DNA from: G963666705 sp963666705
GTDB taxonomy: Bacteria > Pseudomonadota > Alphaproteobacteria > CADEGL01
Direction: 5' to 3'
NCBI GenBank assembly: GCA_963666705.2
Contig: CAXXKO010000026.1
Span: 1-64,000 of the forward strand
Length of the DNA stretch: 64,000 bases
The notes under the pieces are model-generated. The model was given only the letters and a program-made list of their open reading frames with translations, had not been told where the DNA came from and searched no databases. This document shows, piece after piece, positions 33,596 through 41,650 of this stretch. Every line of letters starts with the position of its first letter. Positions within the stretch are counted from its first letter, which is position 1. A program made the position numbers and the translations under genes.

Positions 33596-34834
33596 ATGAG
33601 CTACAAGGAAGAGTTCCTGCGCGACTTCTATCCCGACCCCGAGCAGCCCTTCCCGCCCGAGGAGTTCGCCGCCCGCCTCTCGCGCATCCGCGCCCGCATG
33701 GCCGGGGACGGCATCGACCTCCTGTTCGTGCAAAGCCCGGAAGGGCTCAACTACATCACCAGTTACCAGTGCGAGTGGTACCAGGCCCAGAGCCCCAAGC
33801 AATGGCCGGCCACCAGCGGCGTGGCCATCCATGTGGACCACGACCGCTTCATCCTCTTCGATACCGAGCGCGAGAAGCTGATCACCCGCTACACCACGGT
33901 CTCGACCGACACCCGCATCTTCCCGCCCGAGACCATGCGCGACGGCGGCCAGTTCATCACCCAGGAGCTCGCCGCCGAAGGTTGGCTCGGCGGCACCGCC
34001 GGCCTCGAGTTCTGGAGCTACCGGCCCAACCGGGCCATCAGCGAGCGCTTCGAGGCGCGGTTTCGGGACGCCGGGTGCGCGGTCAAGGACGCAAGCGACA
34101 TCCTGCGCGAGGTGCGCTGGGTGAAGTCGCCGGCGGAGATGGCCTGCATCGAGGAGGCGGCGCGCATCGCCTGCATCGGCCTCGAGGCCGCGAAAGCGGC
34201 GATCCGGCCCGGCCTCATGGAGCTCGAGGTCTACGGTGCCGCCGTCCATGCCATGGCGGCGGCGGGCGGCGAGAACCCCGGCATCACCATGCCCGTGCTC
34301 TCGGGCAAGAAGACCGCCTCGCCCCACGCCATGGCGTCGCGCAAGAAGATACAGGCGGGGGAGCTGGTGCTGGTCGACGTCTCGGGTGTGTTCAAGCGCT
34401 ACCACTGCAACATGGCGCGCACCTTCGCGCTCGGCGAGCCGGCGGCCGACGTCATGGACCTGGCCAAACGCGCGGTCGGCTCCATGGACCTGATCCGTGA
34501 GAAGATCCGGCCCAACCTGCCGGTGGCCGAGCTCGGCCGCGCCCTCATCGACTATTACGAGGGCCAGGATATCTGGCAACACCGGGGCTGGATCGGCGGC
34601 TACGAGATGGGCATCGCCTTCCCGCCCGACTGGGTCGGCAGCTTCGTCTTCGACCCCCTCTCGGAGATCAATGCCGACCGGGTGTTCGAGCCCGGCACGG
34701 CCATCAATTACGAGAACCAGTTCTTCCTGCCGCGCCTGGTGGGCCTCTTCTTCCAGATCGAGACGATCGCCTTCCTCGAGGACTGGGCAAAGCTAATGTC
34801 GGACATCCCCTATGGGCTGACCGTAATCGAGTGA
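33596..34834 (+). CDS. M24-family (creatinase/prolidase-like) hydrolase, apparently without metal ligands
   Basis: A 412-residue pita-bread protein. The N-domain (about 25-150) is followed by the catalytic domain starting near SPAEMACIEEAARI. Typical metal ligands of M24 peptidases are missing or changed: the usual D-x-x-x-x-x-x-x-x-x-D is here VDVSGVFKRYHCNMART with His-Cys-Asn in place of the second Asp, and the GHG motif is replaced by GWIGGYEMG. Creatinase and ectoine hydrolases also lost metals, so a C-N hydrolase role is likelier than a peptidase. Next to an amine oxidase-like gene; substrate unknown. Confidence 0.75.
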   Translation: MSYKEEFLRDFYPDPEQPFPPEEFAARLSRIRARMAGDGIDLLFVQSPEGLNYITSYQCEWYQAQSPKQWPATSGVAIHVDHDRFILFDTEREKLITRYTTVSTDTRIFPPETMRDGGQFITQELAAEGWLGGTAGLEFWSYRPNRAISERFEARFRDAGCAVKDASDILREVRWVKSPAEMACIEEAARIACIGLEAAKAAIRPGLMELEVYGAAVHAMAAAGGENPGITMPVLSGKKTASPHAMASRKKIQAGELVLVDVSGVFKRYHCNMARTFALGEPAADVMDLAKRAVGSMDLIREKIRPNLPVAELGRALIDYYEGQDIWQHRGWIGGYEMGIAFPPDWVGSFVFDPLSEINADRVFEPGTAINYENQFFLPRLVGLFFQIETIAFLEDWAKLMSDIPYGLTVIE

Positions 34835-34846
34835 CCCCCGACGTGG

Positions 34847-35245
34847 CTACGGCTGGGCCGGCAGCCCGCCGGCCACGGCCGGGCCGGAGCCCTTTTCCCG
34901 GCGCACCGCTTCGCCCGGCGCCGACCCAGACCGGCCGTGTTCCTGCTCCCATCGCCATTGGAACTGCTCGGCGGCGACCTCACCCAACCATGCGCCACAG
35001 CCGATGAGGGCACCGCCGAACAGGAGCTCGACACCGAACGTCACGCCCACATCGACGACGGAGGTCATCAGGGCGGCGCCCATGCCCAGGATGGCACCGA
35101 TGGAGCAGGTGGCAACAGCCCGCTCCGATAGGAGCACCTCGGGCAGATCGAGCCAGGGCGAGGTGGCGGACTCGACCGTTTGGGTGGACGTTGCCGGCGC
35201 GTTCTGCGCCGATGCCGGCGCGGCCAGGAAGAGCGTCAAGCCCAC
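34847..35245 (-). CDS. Small secreted Gly/Ala-rich protein, 5' end beside IS630
   Basis: A predicted 132-residue envelope protein. A signal-type stretch LFLAAPASAQ is followed by a Gly-rich hydrophobic region with spaced cysteines (ATCSIGAILGMGAAL ... ALIGCGAWLGEVAAEQF) and a charged end. The same spacing recurs in the product of 36477-36875, so the two are paralogues. The start is uncertain: GTG 35245 leaves a short signal peptide, and the IS630 element begins only 20 bases upstream. The insertion may have cut off the true N-terminus or promoter. Function unknown. Confidence 0.6.
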   Translation of the reverse strand: MGLTLFLAAPASAQNAPATSTQTVESATSPWLDLPEVLLSERAVATCSIGAILGMGAALMTSVVDVGVTFGVELLFGGALIGCGAWLGEVAAEQFQWRWEQEHGRSGSAPGEAVRREKGSGPAVAGGLPAQP

Positions 35246-35264
35246 CGCCAGAAGCCGAATGATA

Positions 35265-36435
35265 CCAGTGAGCGCCTGAATTGACTCTCGGGATATTCAT
35301 TGATGGCGGATGATGGCGGATTGTGATTCTATGGTCTCCCACCAGATGTGGGGGATGTCATGGGATCAGCACTCAAGATACGGGATGATTTGACGCCTTT
35401 GGAGCTTCGGCGCTGGGCTCGCGTGGAATCGTACGGTCGAGCGGCGGCGCGGGCCTATGGGATCGCGAATGCTTTGGAGGAGATGCCCCGGGCTGATGCC
35501 GCGCGGCTTGCGGGGATGGATCGCCAAACGCTTCGCGACGCGGTTGTTCGTTACAATGCAAAGGGATTGGAGGGGCTTCACGACCGTCCAAAGGGCTACT
35601 CGCCGCGGCGGCTGACGGCAGACGAGGAAGCGGCGCTGGCGGCGGTCATCATCGCCGGGCCGGAGCCTGAGCGCGACGGGGTTTGCGCCTGGACCCGGGC
35701 CGATCTGTGCCGCTGGCTGGAGGAGCGCTTCGCCAAGACCTACCACCCCTCGAGCATGACCCGGGTTCTACGGCGGATGGGATTTTCCCGCCAGAAGGCG
35801 CGCCCGAGCCACCCGCGAAGGGACGCCGAAGCGCAGGAGCGCTTCAAAAAAGGGGGCTTCGCGACATCCTGAAGGCGACCGCCGCGGCGCATCCCGACAA
35901 GCGCCTACAGCTGTGGTTTCAGGATGAAGCGCGCGTCGGCAACAAGGGCCGGGTGTGTCACCGGTGGTGGCGCAGGGGCGAGCGTGCCCCCGGGACGCGT
36001 CAAATCGGCTACCAGTGGGCCTACATCTTCTCCGCCGTGCGCCCGGACACCGGCGACGACGTCACCCTGGTGATGCCGAGCGTCAACGCCAAGGTCATGG
36101 ACCTGTTTCTCGCACACTTCGCCGATACCCTGGACCAGGATGCGCACGCCGTCATGATGTGCGACGGCGCCGGTTGGCACGACGAGCGCGCCCTCACCGT
36201 CCCCGACAACGTCACCTTGGCGCTGTTGCCGCCTTACAGTCCCGAACTCAACCCCGTCGAGCGGGTTTGGCTCTACCTACGCGAACGCTTCCTATCGCTC
36301 CGCGTCCTCGACGACACCGAGGCCATCATCGACGCCTGTTGCCAAGCATGGATCGACCTCATCGCAGAACCGGATCGTATGCGAACCCTCTGCGCCTATC
36401 CATGGATCATGAAGGTGATTTCATAGGCTCACTGG
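35265..36435 (+). mobile_element. IS630-family insertion sequence, copy B (1171 bp)
   Basis: TA at 35263-35264 and 36436-36437 marks the target duplication. Ends CCAGTGAG and CTCACTGG and the length match copy A at 1676-2846, which is in the opposite orientation. I see only a few differences, for example Arg for Trp in the first frame and Gly for Arg at the frameshift site. It separates two paralogous small secreted-protein genes. Confidence 0.9.
35360..36426 (+). CDS. IS630-family transposase, two frames joined by -1 frameshift (copy B)
   Basis: The first frame opens at ATG 35360 (GTG 35348 is possible) and stops at 35872; the second ends at 36426. They join by a -1 slip at the A6 run 35846-35851, reading ...QERFK to KRGLRD. 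The DDE residues sit in WFQDEAR, MMCDGAGWH and NPVERVWLYL. The product would be about 355 residues. Sequence is nearly identical to copy A, which implies a recent transposition from one site to the other. Confidence 0.87.
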
Positions 36436-36476
36436 TATGAGACCCATTGCCGTTATCTCAGGAGCCGCGCTGGACA

Positions 36477-36875
36477 CTACTCGTCGGCGCGCAACCCATT
36501 CACTACCTCGTTCCCCTTGTCGCGCATCCAGAAGAAGCCGTCCGCGGCCGTCGAGCCGATCCAGGCGACGCCGCAGCCGACGGCGGCGGAGCCCGTGACC
36601 GCGCCCAACGTCAGCGGCAGGCCCGCGCCGATCAGGCCGGCAACCATGGCCGTCGCCGCGCCGAGCGCGTAGCCCGAAGCGCAATATTTGGCGGACGAGT
36701 CGATGAAGCCGTCTTTCGGCGCCTCGATCTCCTGGCCGGCGCCGGCATTCCCCGCCGCCGCGCCGTCCGGCGTCGTCACGGCGCCGTTCACGCCATCCTC
36801 CGCCGCGCCCGCGGGCGCGATCGTCGCCAAGTATAGAAGAGCCGCGAAAGCGACCCGAACCTTGCTGCCACCCAT
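36477..36875 (-). CDS. Small secreted Gly/Ala-rich protein, paralogue of 34847-35245
   Basis: A 132-residue product from ATG 36875 with GAGGA just upstream. Signal peptide AFAALLYLATIAPAGAAE, then a Gly/Ala-rich segment (SGYALGAATAMVAGLIGAG ... GSAAVGCGVAWIGSTAADGF) whose C..G and GCG-AW spacing matches the product on the other side of the IS630 copy. The segment could span the membrane or pack as a glycine-zipper. Pre-insertion spacing between the pair would have been about 60 bases, fitting an operon. Function unknown. Confidence 0.65.
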   Translation of the reverse strand: MGGSKVRVAFAALLYLATIAPAGAAEDGVNGAVTTPDGAAAGNAGAGQEIEAPKDGFIDSSAKYCASGYALGAATAMVAGLIGAGLPLTLGAVTGSAAVGCGVAWIGSTAADGFFWMRDKGNEVVNGLRADE

Positions 36876-37077
36876 GTCCTCGATACCCTTCCGGTCCCGA
36901 ACGGCATAGTGCCCAGGGACCTCCATCAACCGACCTCATGCCCTCCCATGGCGGATGACCCTGGCAGCGGCGCTGCCTGCATACAACGCGCCGCGACCCA
37001 CCATCGCCGATGCAAGCCGGCAGTCTCTCCGTTTCGTGGACAAAAGCAACCGGGAATCGCGAGCCGGGCCGCGCCGG

Positions 37078-38238
37078 TCAGGCCGGGTTCCGCTCCACGA
37101 GCTGGCGCGCGATGATGATCCGTTGCAGCTCGTTCGTTCCCTCACCGATGGCCAGCAGCGGCGCGTCGCGGTAATAGCGCTCGATGTCGAGCTCCTTCGA
37201 ATAGCCATAGGCGCCGTGGATGCGCATCGCCTCCATCGAATTCTCGACCGCCGCCTCGGTGGCGAAGAGCTTCGCCATCCCCGCCTCCAGGTCGCAGCGC
37301 CGGCCGGCGTCGTAGGCGCGCGCGGCCTGCTCGAGCAGGAGCCTCGCCGCCTCCACCCTGGTCGCCATGTCGGCGAGCTTGATCTGGATCGCCTGGTGCT
37401 GGCAGATCGGCTTGCCGAAGGTCTTGCGCACCTGGGCGTAGGCCAGGGAGTCCTCGAGGCAGGCGCGGGCCAGCCCCACGCCGCGGGCGGCGACGTTGAT
37501 GCGCCCGAGCTCGAGTCCGCTCAGGATCTGCTGCAGGCCGCGGCCCTCCTGCCCGCCGACCAGGTTCTCGGCCGGCACCCGCACGCCATCGAAGCTGAGC
37601 TCGCCCGTATCGATGCCCCGGTACCCCAGCTTCCCGAGCTTGCGGGCCTCGTAGCCGGCGTCCTTCTCGACCAGGAGGAGGCTCATGCCCTTGTGCGGCG
37701 GGTCGGTGTCGGGCTCGGTCCGGACCAGGACGGCCAGGACCTGCCCCATGAGCGAGTTGGTGATCCAGGTCTTGGCGCCGTCGATCACGTAGGAGTCGCC
37801 GTCGCGCCGCGCGCGGGTACGGATGGCCTGGAGGTCGGTGCCGCAGTCGGGTTCGGTGAGGGCGACGCCGCCCCGCAGCTCCCCCGACGCGAAGCGCGGC
37901 AGGAACTTACCCTTCATCTCCTCGGTGCCGAAGCGCTCGACGGCCGCCGCCATGATGAGGTGAGAGTTGAAGATGCCGGAGACGGACATCCAGACGGCGG
38001 AGACCCGCTCGACGATCCGGGCGTAGGTGGTGGCGGACAGCCCGAGCCCGCCGTACTGGGGTGAGATGGTGGCGCCGAAGAGCCCGAGGCGGGCCAGCTC
38101 GTCGGCGATCGCACGCGGGTATTCGTCACGTGCCTCGAGGTCGTGGGCCACGGGTTTTACGTGGCGCTCTAGGAAGCGGTCGACCGAATCGAGGATCTGG
38201 GCCTCCTCCTCGGCCGGAGTGATGTTCTCGGGATACAC
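37078..38238 (-). CDS. Acyl-CoA dehydrogenase
   Basis: A 386-residue FAD enzyme introducing the alpha-beta double bond in an acyl-CoA. Signatures are GGVALTEPDCGTD, the FAD-binding WITNS and the C-terminal GYSKELDIERYYRDA and GEGTNELQ. I place the start at GTG 38238, two bases after the MaoC stop; there is no ATG nearby and this length suits the family. Coupled with the MaoC hydratase, it would give two successive beta-oxidation-type steps on a special acyl-CoA. Confidence 0.92.
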   Translation of the reverse strand: MYPENITPAEEEAQILDSVDRFLERHVKPVAHDLEARDEYPRAIADELARLGLFGATISPQYGGLGLSATTYARIVERVSAVWMSVSGIFNSHLIMAAAVERFGTEEMKGKFLPRFASGELRGGVALTEPDCGTDLQAIRTRARRDGDSYVIDGAKTWITNSLMGQVLAVLVRTEPDTDPPHKGMSLLLVEKDAGYEARKLGKLGYRGIDTGELSFDGVRVPAENLVGGQEGRGLQQILSGLELGRINVAARGVGLARACLEDSLAYAQVRKTFGKPICQHQAIQIKLADMATRVEAARLLLEQAARAYDAGRRCDLEAGMAKLFATEAAVENSMEAMRIHGAYGYSKELDIERYYRDAPLLAIGEGTNELQRIIIARQLVERNPA

Positions 38239-38240
38239 GT

Positions 38241-38759
38241 TCAGGAATCCGCACCGTCGTCGACGGCGTGGCCCTCTTTCGGCACCAGCAAGGTGCGCTC
38301 GAAGGTCATGAAGACCGTCCCGTCCGCCTTCGCCCCGGTGGTCCTGACGGTCACGATCCCGTGGCCCGGCCGCGACTTGGATTCGCGGGCGGCGAGCACT
38401 TCCGATTCGGCGGTGATGGTATCGCCGACGAAGACCGGGGCGGTGAGTGCGATCCGCTCCCAGCCGAGGTTGGCGACGGCCTTCTGGCTCACGTCCGAGA
38501 CGCTCATCCCGACGACCATGGAAAGCGTGAGGCAACTATTGACGACCGGCTGCCCGAACTCGCTCCGGGCCGCATACTCACGGTCAAAATGCAGGGGATG
38601 CTGGTTCATGGTGAGAAGCGTGAACCAGGTGTTGTCGGATTCGGTGATGGTGCGCCCGGGCCGGTGCTCGTAGGTGTCGCCGACGGTGAAGTCCTCGAAA
38701 TACCGCCCGACCGACTCCCTGTACCGCCCCGGTGCCCATTCCTTCGCGCGGGCAATCAC
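38241..38759 (-). CDS. MaoC-family (R)-hydratase
   Basis: A 172-residue hot-dog-fold enzyme starting at GTG 38759. GRTITESDNTWFTLLTMNQHPLHFD carries, in part, the Asp and His hydratase pair; VGMSV and the beta-hairpin FVGDTITAESEV follow. It hydrates an enoyl-CoA. Related proteins act on mesaconyl-type CoA esters, which is possible here. Gene order maoC - acd with a two-base gap indicates an operon. The gap upstream to 38892 holds no gene. Confidence 0.87.
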   Translation of the reverse strand: MIARAKEWAPGRYRESVGRYFEDFTVGDTYEHRPGRTITESDNTWFTLLTMNQHPLHFDREYAARSEFGQPVVNSCLTLSMVVGMSVSDVSQKAVANLGWERIALTAPVFVGDTITAESEVLAARESKSRPGHGIVTVRTTGAKADGTVFMTFERTLLVPKEGHAVDDGADS

Positions 38760-38891
38760 GCTTCACGCTCCCCATTGGCGCCCGGCCCCGCCGCGAGGCC
38801 GCGACCCGTTGTGATGTGGCGCCATCGGGCAGTCAAGAGCCGTGGCATTGGGCCGGGCGAAGCAGCGCGCGCTCGCCCCCCGGGATTACCG

Positions 38892-39050
38892 CTAGTTTTC
38901 GTCCCTTACGGTGATTACCAAGCTCGCCTCGGAGAGGCCGGCGCCCGGAATCGAGCGGAAGAGGGTGGCGATGGTGGCGTCGGCATCGGGAGGAAGCGGC
39001 TCCAGGCTCGCGCCGCCCAGAGTGGTGGCGACCTCCGCCGAGATGTCAAT
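38892..39050 (-). pseudogene. 3' remnant of a gene cut by the IS21 element
   Basis: Minus-strand frame open from the IS21 edge to a TAG at 38892-38894, about 52 codons. The peptide (SAEVATTLGGASLEPLPPD then ATIATLFRSIPGAG and SLVITVRDEN) looks like a real folded C-terminus. On the other side of the IS, beyond 41560, there is no matching 5' part on the minus strand, so the N-terminal half has been lost or moved. Family not recognised. Confidence 0.5.
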
Positions 39051-39234
39051 GGCGGAGCAAAAAGGGACCACCTCGGCGGTGTAAGAAGGGATCGCTTGGC
39101 GGCTGCGGGCTTGTCCCCGTAGTCCACGGGAGGGCCCCGCGCGCGACGCGGCGTGCCCTCAACAGGCTGACGCGGCGGCGCGCGCGGGAGGGACCTGTGG
39201 GCCCACGGGGTCAAGCGTGGGCTGGGTGGTCGGT

Positions 39235-39999
39235 TCAGTTAGCAGTCGGGGTTTGACGCCTGCGGCTCTGGTTGAGCCTGTAGCTGTCACCGTTCATCTC
39301 GAGGATGTTGACGTGGTGGGTGAGGCGATCGAGGAGCGCGCCGGTGAGGCGCTCGGAGCCGAACACCTCGGTCCATTCGTCGAAGGGCAGATTGGTGGTG
39401 ACCAGGGTCGAGCCCCGCTCGTAGCGTTGGCTGAACACCTCGAACAACAGCTCGGCGCCGGTCTTCGACAGCGGCACGAAGCCGAGTTCGTCGACGATCA
39501 GAAGCTTGTAGGTGGCGAGCTTCTTCTGGAACCTCAGCAGCTGCTTGTCATCGCGGGCCTCGATGAGTTCGTGGACCAGCGCGGCGGCGGTGATGAAGCC
39601 GACCGAGAGGCCCTTCTGGCAGGCCGCCAGGCCGAGACCGAGGGCGATGTGGGTCTTGCCGGTCCCACTGTTGCCGAGCGCGATGAGGTTCTCGCGGCGC
39701 TCGATGTACTCGCAGCGGGCCAGCTCCAGGACCAGCGCCTTGTTGAGCGAGGGGATGACCTTGAAGTCGAAGCTGTCGAGGCTCTTGACCACGGGGAAGC
39801 GCGCCGCCTTGATGCGCCGCTCGACCATGCGGCGCTCGCGGTCGATCAGCTCGAGCTCGGCGAGTCTCAACAGGTAGCGGACGTGATCGACGCCTTCCGA
39901 GGCGCACTGCCGGGCGATCTTGTCGTACTCGCGCAGGAAGGTCGGCAGCTTCAGCGTCTCGAGGTGGTGGGCGAGCAGCACTTGCGGTGTGTCGGTCAT
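39235..39999 (-). CDS. istB: IS21 helper ATPase IstB
   Basis: A 254-residue AAA+ ATPase. Walker A is GNSGTGKTH, Walker B LLIVDELGF; the C-terminus has VTTNLPFDEW and LLDRLTHHVN. IstB selects the target and stimulates the IstA transposase. Its ATG overlaps the istA stop (39996-39999), the usual coupling. The gene is intact. Confidence 0.95.
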   Translation of the reverse strand: MTDTPQVLLAHHLETLKLPTFLREYDKIARQCASEGVDHVRYLLRLAELELIDRERRMVERRIKAARFPVVKSLDSFDFKVIPSLNKALVLELARCEYIERRENLIALGNSGTGKTHIALGLGLAACQKGLSVGFITAAALVHELIEARDDKQLLRFQKKLATYKLLIVDELGFVPLSKTGAELLFEVFSQRYERGSTLVTTNLPFDEWTEVFGSERLTGALLDRLTHHVNILEMNGDSYRLNQSRRRQTPTAN

Positions 40000-41495
40000 G
40001 CGCCGAGCCCCGACAGCAGGCTCATGTACGACTTGGCGGACGTCATCGCGACCCGGGCGCGCGGCAGATACGGATAGACGTCGAGGTTGAGCCTGGGCGG
40101 CCGCCGCTCGATGCGGCACAGTACCAGGTGCTTCACCGCATCAAAGCCGATTGCGCCGAGCCGCAGGGCGTCGCCGACCGCACCCTCGACCTCCTCGAGC
40201 CGGAAGGTCTCCAGTAGACGGAGCACCTGGACGTACTCGCGCTTGCCTGCCTTGCCCATACGAGCTTCGAGGAGCCGCCGCAGAGTGATGAAGGCCTCGG
40301 GCAGGTCCCAGCCCGCCAATGGCGCGGCCTGGTCGAGGGCGCCGATCTTCTGCTCGATCAAGGGCAGGTAATGCAGCGGGTCGAAGATCAGGTCCTCGCT
40401 GTCGTAGGACCGGCGGTGCCGGGCGATCACCTCGGCCCCGCAGCTGATCACCACCTCATCGACGTAGCCCCGGATGAGCACCTCACGGTGGCCGTAGGCC
40501 ACGGGCACGGAATAGTCGTTGCTGCGGTAACGCACCAGCGACAGCGAACTCGCCCGTCCAGGGCGCTTATCGCAGGCATCATAGGGAGCAGGCGGCAATG
40601 GCAAGAGAACTTGACGATCCCGCTCGAGACGCTCGCCGATGGTCTCCTTGTGGCCCCGCAGCCGCGCCGCCTGGCGCCGGCGGCACTGTTCGGCGAGAGC
40701 ATCGTTGAGGGCCGCGAAGCTCTCGGCACGCGGGACGGGGACCAGGAAGTTCCGCCGGATGAAGCCGACCAGTCCCTCGACCTTGCCCTTGTCGTTGCCC
40801 TTGCCCGGCCGGCCGAACCTGTCCTCGAACAGATAGTGGGACTGAAGCTCCGTGAAGACGCGCGTTCGCTGCCGCTTCCCATCGCCCAGGATCCGGGCAA
40901 CCGCCAGCTTGGTGTTGTCGTACAGGATGGATCGGGGGACGCCGCCGAAGAAGGCAAACGCCGCGTTGTGGCCATCGCAGAATGCTTCGGTCGTCTCCGC
41001 CGGATAGGCCGCAACAAAGCAACCATCACTGTGGGGAAGGTCGAAGGCAAGGAAGTGGATCTTCCGTAACGCGCCGCCGATCACCGCCATCGCTTCGCCG
41101 AAGTCCGCCTGGGCGTGACCGGGGGAATGGGAGAGTGGCACGAACACCTCACGCGACCGAAGCCCCTGCTCACGAACGTAGTCCTTCACGATGGTGTAGC
41201 CGCCCGTGAAACCGTACTCGTCCCGGAGGCGGTCGAAGATGCGCTTCGCAGTGTGCCGTTGCTTGCGGTGGCTGGTCCGATCGTCTTCCAAGATCCGATC
41301 GATGATTCCCGTGAACGGACCCAGCTTTGGCCGCCTCGGCGGCGCGCTTCGGCGATACCCTGGCGGCACCGAGAACGACAGCATCTTACGGACCGTCTTG
41401 CGGTCTACACCAAACACCCGCGAGGCCTCGCGGGTGCTCATCCCCTCGACATGACACGCCCGCCGAACCCGTGCGTACAACTCCACCCGATACAT
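39996..41495 (-). CDS. istA: IS21 transposase IstA
   Basis: A 499-residue transposase from ATG 41495, preceded by a G-rich ribosome site. The N-terminal helix-turn-helix (MSTREASRVFGVDRKTVRKM) recognises the ends. The integrase core has Asp in HAQADFGEA, Asp in ILYDNTK and Glu in GNDKGKVEG. A beta-barrel follows near YRSNDYSVPV. Intact, so the element may still be active. It is transcribed away from the large gene at 41651. Confidence 0.95.
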   Translation of the reverse strand: MYRVELYARVRRACHVEGMSTREASRVFGVDRKTVRKMLSFSVPPGYRRSAPPRRPKLGPFTGIIDRILEDDRTSHRKQRHTAKRIFDRLRDEYGFTGGYTIVKDYVREQGLRSREVFVPLSHSPGHAQADFGEAMAVIGGALRKIHFLAFDLPHSDGCFVAAYPAETTEAFCDGHNAAFAFFGGVPRSILYDNTKLAVARILGDGKRQRTRVFTELQSHYLFEDRFGRPGKGNDKGKVEGLVGFIRRNFLVPVPRAESFAALNDALAEQCRRRQAARLRGHKETIGERLERDRQVLLPLPPAPYDACDKRPGRASSLSLVRYRSNDYSVPVAYGHREVLIRGYVDEVVISCGAEVIARHRRSYDSEDLIFDPLHYLPLIEQKIGALDQAAPLAGWDLPEAFITLRRLLEARMGKAGKREYVQVLRLLETFRLEEVEGAVGDALRLGAIGFDAVKHLVLCRIERRPPRLNLDVYPYLPRARVAMTSAKSYMSLLSGLGA

Positions 41496-41650
41496 CCCCC
41501 CCGCCTTCCAGTCAGAGCAACCCTGACAGAAGGCTATACGCGGTCCCATTTTGGTCCGCCGCAGCCGGATCGACCGGCCGCTTCAGTGGGGGATTATTGC
41601 TCTGCCGTTCTCACGCGTTCCTGGAGAGTGGCGATGGACGCGGGATAACG

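Larger units (their letters stand above)
39051..41560 (-). mobile_element. IS21-family insertion sequence (istA-istB)
   Basis: 19-bp imperfect inverted ends: GGCGGAGCAAAAAGGGACC at 39051-39069 against the complement of 41542-41560 (GGTCCCATTTTGGTCCGCC). Between them are overlapping istA and istB genes, the normal IS21 content, and the size near 2.5 kb is right. I find no convincing 4-8 bp direct repeat outside the ends, and the flanking sequences belong to unrelated contexts, which suggests recombination or deletion after insertion. The exact ends could be a few bases further out. Confidence 0.85.

Noticed and set aside
38915..39214. Minus-strand frame across the IS21 left end
   Set aside because: Crosses the IS boundary and gives a Pro/Arg-rich product; a different frame there shows the plausible gene remnant ending at 38892.
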